A stretch of DNA of 46,616 nt, from NCBI GenBank assembly GCA_947476485.1, contig CANJQU010000024.1:1-46616 (forward strand). Reading direction: 5' to 3'. The position numbers were made by a program, and so were the translations under genes. The notes below the pieces were generated by a model. The model saw only the letters and a program-made list of their open reading frames with translations, had not been told where the DNA came from and searched no databases. This document shows positions 43,682-46,616 of this stretch, in pieces. The stretch is from Chitinophagaceae bacterium (GTDB taxonomy: Bacteria; Bacteroidota; Bacteroidia; Chitinophagales; Chitinophagaceae). Every line of letters starts with the position of its first letter. Positions within the stretch are counted from its first letter, which is position 1.

Positions 43682-44776
43682 ATGTCATTGAATAAGAATA
43701 TCTGGGAGGTTGCCGAGGCGTATGTAGCAGGTTCATTGTCGCAGCAGGAAATTACAGAATTGAATGGCCGCCTGGCATCTGCGGAGTTTGCGAATGAATT
43801 TAATGAAGCGGTGGATCTGGTGCGCTCTGTTGCAGGAAATGGCAAGCAAAAACGCTTCCGCGCCATGCTGCGGGATATTCACCAGAAGCAGACAGCGGGC
43901 AAGGTCATTAAGAAAGGCCTGAACATTGTTTTACCGGCACATTTCTGGCGCACTGCTGCGGTGGCCGCCAGCGTGGCTATACTTACCTCTACAATCACTA
44001 TCTGGAGCTTAAAGCCATCTATTAACAAAAGCGAATCTCAGTACAATAACATAAGCCGCGAAGTAAAAGACATCAAGAAGGTACAGGCACAGCAGCAGGC
44101 AACACAAAACCAGTTGATTCAAAAAGTAAATAAGAACCTGCCTACGCCCCCGCCATCTGATGTAAAGTATACCGGTACCGGTTTTGCACTTACTAACGAT
44201 GGTTATTTTGTTACCGCCTATCACGTTATCGCCGATGGGGATTCGGTATATATCCAAAGCCAGGACGGTGAATATTTCAAGGCTTTCCTGGTAAATTTCA
44301 ATGCAGAGGCCGATGTGGCCATACTGAAGGTGGAAAAGAAGAATTTCCACTTCGGAAAAGGAGACGTTCCATATGTATTCACTGGCAGCAAGGCCACGCT
44401 GGGTGCACAGATATATACACTTGGCTATCCCAAGGATGAAATGGTGTACAGCGAAGGTTATGTAAGTGCGAAGAATGGTTACCAGGGAGATGAGCAGCAA
44501 TACACACTTTCTTTACCTGCCGGGCACGGGCAAAGCGGATCACCGGTAATAGATGGTAAGGGTAATCTTTTAGGCCTGCTTACAGCAGTTGGGCGCCAGA
44601 ACGAAGCCAATACCTATGCGGTGAGCTCAAAAGCGCTGCTGGAATTATTGCATACCATTCCGCATGCCAATAGCCTGCGCCTGCCAAAAACGAACAGGCT
44701 GGGTCATATGAGCCGCGAAAGCCAGATAGAGAAAATGCAGCCCTATACCTTCTCTGTGAAGGTGTATAAGAAGTAA
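43682..44776 (+). CDS. membrane-anchored trypsin-like protease with anti-sigma-like N-terminal domain
   Basis: 364 residues. The first 85 residues are cytosolic and helical (MSLNKNIWEVAEAYVAGSLSQ, then a LASAEFANEFNEAVDLVRSVA segment), resembling the sigma-binding part of anti-sigma factors. One transmembrane helix (about 90-109) and a coiled coil (118-150) follow, then an S1C/trypsin-like domain from about 160: GTGFALTNDGYFVTAYHVI with His181, EADVAILKV with Asp211 and GHGQSGSPVID with Ser285, a complete catalytic triad. No PDZ domain is present. Located directly after the ECF sigma gene. I infer that the N-terminus holds the sigma factor and that the periplasmic protease domain senses or processes envelope proteins. 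Confidence 0.85.
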   Translation: MSLNKNIWEVAEAYVAGSLSQQEITELNGRLASAEFANEFNEAVDLVRSVAGNGKQKRFRAMLRDIHQKQTAGKVIKKGLNIVLPAHFWRTAAVAASVAILTSTITIWSLKPSINKSESQYNNISREVKDIKKVQAQQQATQNQLIQKVNKNLPTPPPSDVKYTGTGFALTNDGYFVTAYHVIADGDSVYIQSQDGEYFKAFLVNFNAEADVAILKVEKKNFHFGKGDVPYVFTGSKATLGAQIYTLGYPKDEMVYSEGYVSAKNGYQGDEQQYTLSLPAGHGQSGSPVIDGKGNLLGLLTAVGRQNEANTYAVSSKALLELLHTIPHANSLRLPKTNRLGHMSRESQIEKMQPYTFSVKVYKK

Positions 44777-44807
44777 TCATTACCCCATAGGCTATTTGGG
44801 CACCTTT

Positions 44808-44834
44808 TTAACTTATCAACCTATTAACTTATTG
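44808..44834 (-). repeat. octamer array RRGTTRAT, inverted relative to the one after gldN
   Basis: On the minus strand this reads AAGTTAAT, AGGTTGAT and AAGTTAA in tandem. It lies between the protease gene and tatC. Confidence 0.55.
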
Positions 44835-44845
44835 CCTGTTTACGC

Positions 44846-44853
44846 TACCTTTG
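44846..44853 (+). promoter_or_regulatory. -7 promoter element of tatC
   Basis: TACCTTTG matches TAnnTTTG and lies 18 bp before the TTG start of tatC, so the 5' leader would be very short. No TTG is found 17-23 bp upstream. Confidence 0.4.
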
Positions 44854-44871
44854 CCCCCCTAATACAGTGTC

Positions 44872-45723
44872 TTGAGCATTCTTAAACGCTTTCTTAACAG
44901 CAGAAACAGTAATCCAAAGGGTGAGATGAACTTTCTCGACCATGTGGACGATCTGCGCAGGCATATTATACGGTCCGCGGTCGCTGTTTTAGCCGCTGCT
45001 ATTGTTGTTTTCTGCAAAGTAGAGTGGATATTCGACAAGATCATCCTTGGCCCGGCTCACAGCGATTTTATCTCCTACAAATGGTTTTGTGCATTGGGCA
45101 GGTTCCTGCACTACGATGCATTCTGCCTTGGGGACATTAAAATGGATTTCCAGAATACTGCGGTTACCGGCCAGTTTATGATGAGCATGTCCATATCACT
45201 GATGCTGGGGTTCATCCTTGCATTTCCTTATGTACTCTGGGAATTGTGGAAGTTCATTAAGCCTGCGCTAAAACCACTGGAGATCAAGATGGCCAGTGGC
45301 ATTGTGTTCTGGTGCTCGTTGCTGTTCTTTATGGGGGTTTTGTTTTCTTATTTTATTGTGGCCCCTTACACCATCAACTTCTTTGGCAATTATCAGCTCA
45401 GCCCTATGGTGAAGAACATCATCACCCTCGATAACTACTACGATACCATGAGCAATATGCTCCTGGCCCTCGGGCTGGTGTTTGAGCTTCCCATACTGGT
45501 GTATTTTCTTTCCCGGATCGGTATCCTTACACCTGAGTTTTTAAGGGAGAAGCGCCGTTATGCCTTTGTGATCCTCTTCATCCTGGCCGAGATCATTACC
45601 CCGCCCGATATGTTTAGCTGCCTCATCGTTTTCATACCTTTGTACATATTGTTCGAGGTTTCGGTGAGCATCAGCGGACGTGCAGTACGTGCGAAAAAGA
45701 AAAGAGACGCTTTAAAAGAATAG
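44872..45723 (+). CDS. tatC: Sec-independent (Tat) protein translocase subunit TatC
   Basis: TatC is the receptor for twin-arginine signal peptides in the inner membrane and exports folded proteins. The 283-residue protein has the hallmark N-terminus FLDHVDDLRRHIIRSAVAV, six transmembrane helices, and the family segments MSMSISLMLGFILAFPYVLWELWKFIKPAL and FVILFILAEIITPPD near the end. The frame starts at a TTG at 44872 (SILKRFLNSRNSNPKGEM); an ATG at 44926 is the alternative, but homologues usually have such a 15-20-residue extension before the hallmark. No tatA or tatB is in the window. rpiB follows after 4 bp, so the two are one transcription unit. Confidence 0.96.
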   Translation: MSILKRFLNSRNSNPKGEMNFLDHVDDLRRHIIRSAVAVLAAAIVVFCKVEWIFDKIILGPAHSDFISYKWFCALGRFLHYDAFCLGDIKMDFQNTAVTGQFMMSMSISLMLGFILAFPYVLWELWKFIKPALKPLEIKMASGIVFWCSLLFFMGVLFSYFIVAPYTINFFGNYQLSPMVKNIITLDNYYDTMSNMLLALGLVFELPILVYFLSRIGILTPEFLREKRRYAFVILFILAEIITPPDMFSCLIVFIPLYILFEVSVSISGRAVRAKKKRDALKE

Positions 45724-45727
45724 TTCT

Positions 45728-46174
45728 ATGAATACTACTTTCGATAAAAGCCTGCCACTGGCCATAGGCGCAGATCATGCAGGGTTTGAATACAAGGAAG
45801 AGATAAAAAAAGCACTTACAGCAGAGGGCTGGCAGGTAGTTGACAAAGGCACTTACAGCCTTGATAGTGTTGATTATCCTGATTTTGCGCACCCGGTAGC
45901 CGCTATGGTAGAAACCGGCGCTGCAACAGCGGGTATACTCGTCTGCGGCAGTGGAAACGGTGTCTGTATGAGCGCCAACAAACATGCCGGCGTCCGTGCA
46001 GCGCTATGTTGGACCGAGGAAATCGTTTCGCTTGCCCGCCAGCACAACAATGCCAATGTACTTTGCCTTCCCGCCAGGTTTGTATCGCAGGAGAAAGCAA
46101 ATTCAATGGTGGATACCTTCCTCGTCACTCCATTTGAAGGTGGAAGGCATGAGCGTAGGGTGGAAAAGATATAA
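45728..46174 (+). CDS. rpiB: ribose-5-phosphate isomerase B
   Basis: Interconverts ribose-5-phosphate and ribulose-5-phosphate in the pentose phosphate pathway. The 148-residue protein has the RpiB/LacAB signatures: IGADHAGFEYKEEI at the start, DYPDFAHPVA in the middle, GILVCGSGNGVCMSANKHAGVRAALC around residue 70-95 with the catalytic-type Cys, and ARQHNNANVLCLPARF. Length and all motifs are normal. It begins 4 bp after tatC and has its own likely start ATG. It is followed by palindromic intergenic repeats. Confidence 0.97.
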   Translation: MNTTFDKSLPLAIGADHAGFEYKEEIKKALTAEGWQVVDKGTYSLDSVDYPDFAHPVAAMVETGAATAGILVCGSGNGVCMSANKHAGVRAALCWTEEIVSLARQHNNANVLCLPARFVSQEKANSMVDTFLVTPFEGGRHERRVEKI

Positions 46175-46176
46175 TT

Positions 46177-46231
46177 TCCCGATAACTATCGGGATGAAGA
46201 TGTGCAAACTTGTCTGCCGAGGCAGGTTTGA
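46177..46231. repeat. two short palindromic hairpins after rpiB
   Basis: TCCCGATA-AC-TATCGGGA (46177-46194) is a perfect 8-bp inverted repeat, and a second one, CTGCC/GGCAG with CAAAC/GTTTG flanks, lies at about 46205-46231. Palindromes of these types are frequent between genes in this phylum; they may act as terminators for convergent genes. Confidence 0.6.
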
Positions 46232-46306
46232 AAATACCACAGGCTAAATGCCAGTCAGGTCCACTAATCGTTCCATAAAATCAGAGCAGTAACGTAGGGG
46301 GGAATT

Positions 46307-46330
46307 TATAACTTATCAACTTATCACTTA
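46307..46330 (-). repeat. octamer array RRGTTRAT after the DUF4159 stop codon
   Basis: On the minus strand, right after the stop codon of the edge gene, the sequence reads AAGTGAT, AAGTTGAT and AAGTTAT, matching the array after gldN in sequence and in its position relative to the gene. Confidence 0.55.
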
Positions 46331-46615
46331 CTACGGATTAACCGGGTTATACATAAACACATATTGTATCAGGTTAGCGCCCATCTGTAGCGCGGCCTGG
46401 TGTTTCTCCGGCGGGTCGCGGTGCACATCATAGTCTTCCCAGCCGTCTCCCAGGTCAGTATCAAAGCTGTAGAAGCATACTAAGCGGCCTTTATAGATAA
46501 GCCCCCAGCCCTTTGGCGCTCCGCCATCATGCTCATGTATTTTGGGCAGGCCATTTGAGAAGCTGAATTTCTGATGATAAATAGGATATGAAAAGGGTAG
46601 CTCTACCAGTTCCAG
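46331..46615 (-). CDS. DUF4159 family protein, C-terminal part, cut by the window edge
   Basis: The minus-strand frame is open from base 46615 to a TAG at 46331, giving 94 residues with no start, so the rest of the gene lies outside the window. The visible part has strong DUF4159 features: LPKIHEHDGGAPKGWGLIYKG, LVCFYSFDTDLGDGWEDYDVHRDPPEKHQ and ALQMGANLIQYVF. DUF4159 proteins have a class-I glutamine-amidotransferase-like fold; a substrate is not known. It converges on rpiB. Confidence 0.85.
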   Translation of the reverse strand: MELVELPFSYPIYHQKFSFSNGLPKIHEHDGGAPKGWGLIYKGRLVCFYSFDTDLGDGWEDYDVHRDPPEKHQAALQMGANLIQYVFMYNPVNP

Positions 46616-46616
46616 C

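Noticed and set aside
1-46616. tRNA, rRNA or riboswitch
   Set aside because: No cloverleaf, rRNA segment or recognisable riboswitch core was seen on either strand by reading; a covariance-model scan could test this.

Overview
The window is chromosomal DNA from a member of the Bacteroidota, most likely the Chitinophagaceae/Chitinophagia. Evidence: a gldK-gldL-gldM-gldN block (core of the type IX secretion system, T9SS), several secreted proteins with T9SS C-terminal sorting domains, a TonB receptor/DUF4249 pair, LytS/LytTR signalling, TAnnTTTG-type promoter elements and very few Shine-Dalgarno sequences. No rRNA, tRNA, CRISPR array, integrase or transposase was recognised. Gene density and base composition look like core chromosome; the giant repeat genes are the variable part.

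Layout. 1-1670: the 3' part of a DUF4271 membrane protein and uroporphyrinogen-III synthase (hemD). 1742-4615: an unrecognised exported protein and a DUF255/YyaL thioredoxin-like protein. 4800-9525: gldKLMN, closed by a clear terminator. 9655-10383: a ComB-like 2-phosphosulfolactate phosphatase. 10549-16304: a TonB receptor plus DUF4249 lipoprotein on the minus strand, divergent from a LytS-type kinase/LytTR regulator pair. 16616-17491: a GOB-like subclass B3 metallo-beta-lactamase gene broken by an in-frame TGA.

17677-32947 is a surface-protein district: a small T9SS-sorted protein, a 1586-residue tail-fibre-like protein with about 38 beta-roll-like repeats and a self-cleaving S74 chaperone, a 2444-residue kelch/GEVED/Ig-like adhesin with a T9SS tail, and an NHL-repeat T9SS cargo protein. 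Two secreted glutathione-peroxidase-like paralogues (23334-23873 and 33300-33836), both without the catalytic cysteine, bracket this district. A cluster of GTAGAG...CTCTAC palindromes lies between the giant gene and the NHL gene. 33886-38850 holds a small exported protein, a glyoxalase-II-like hydrolase and a large outer-membrane protein joining a peptidase-MA-like region, a beta-propeller and an Omp85-like barrel.

38971-44776 is regulatory: a Crp/Fnr-like regulator; an operon of membrane histidine kinase, stand-alone receiver and receiver-adenylyl cyclase; and an ECF sigma factor followed by a membrane protein that looks like an anti-sigma factor fused to a trypsin-like protease. 44872-46174 is housekeeping (tatC, rpiB), and the right edge cuts a minus-strand DUF4159 gene.

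The parts fit together as secretion machinery (GldKLMN) with at least three of its probable cargo proteins nearby, plus envelope-sensing regulation. The most unusual items are the catalytically stripped peroxidase pair, the anti-sigma/protease fusion, the kinase-receiver-cyclase operon with an operator-like palindrome on its promoter, the tail-fibre-like surface protein, and the peptidase-like/Omp85 fusion.
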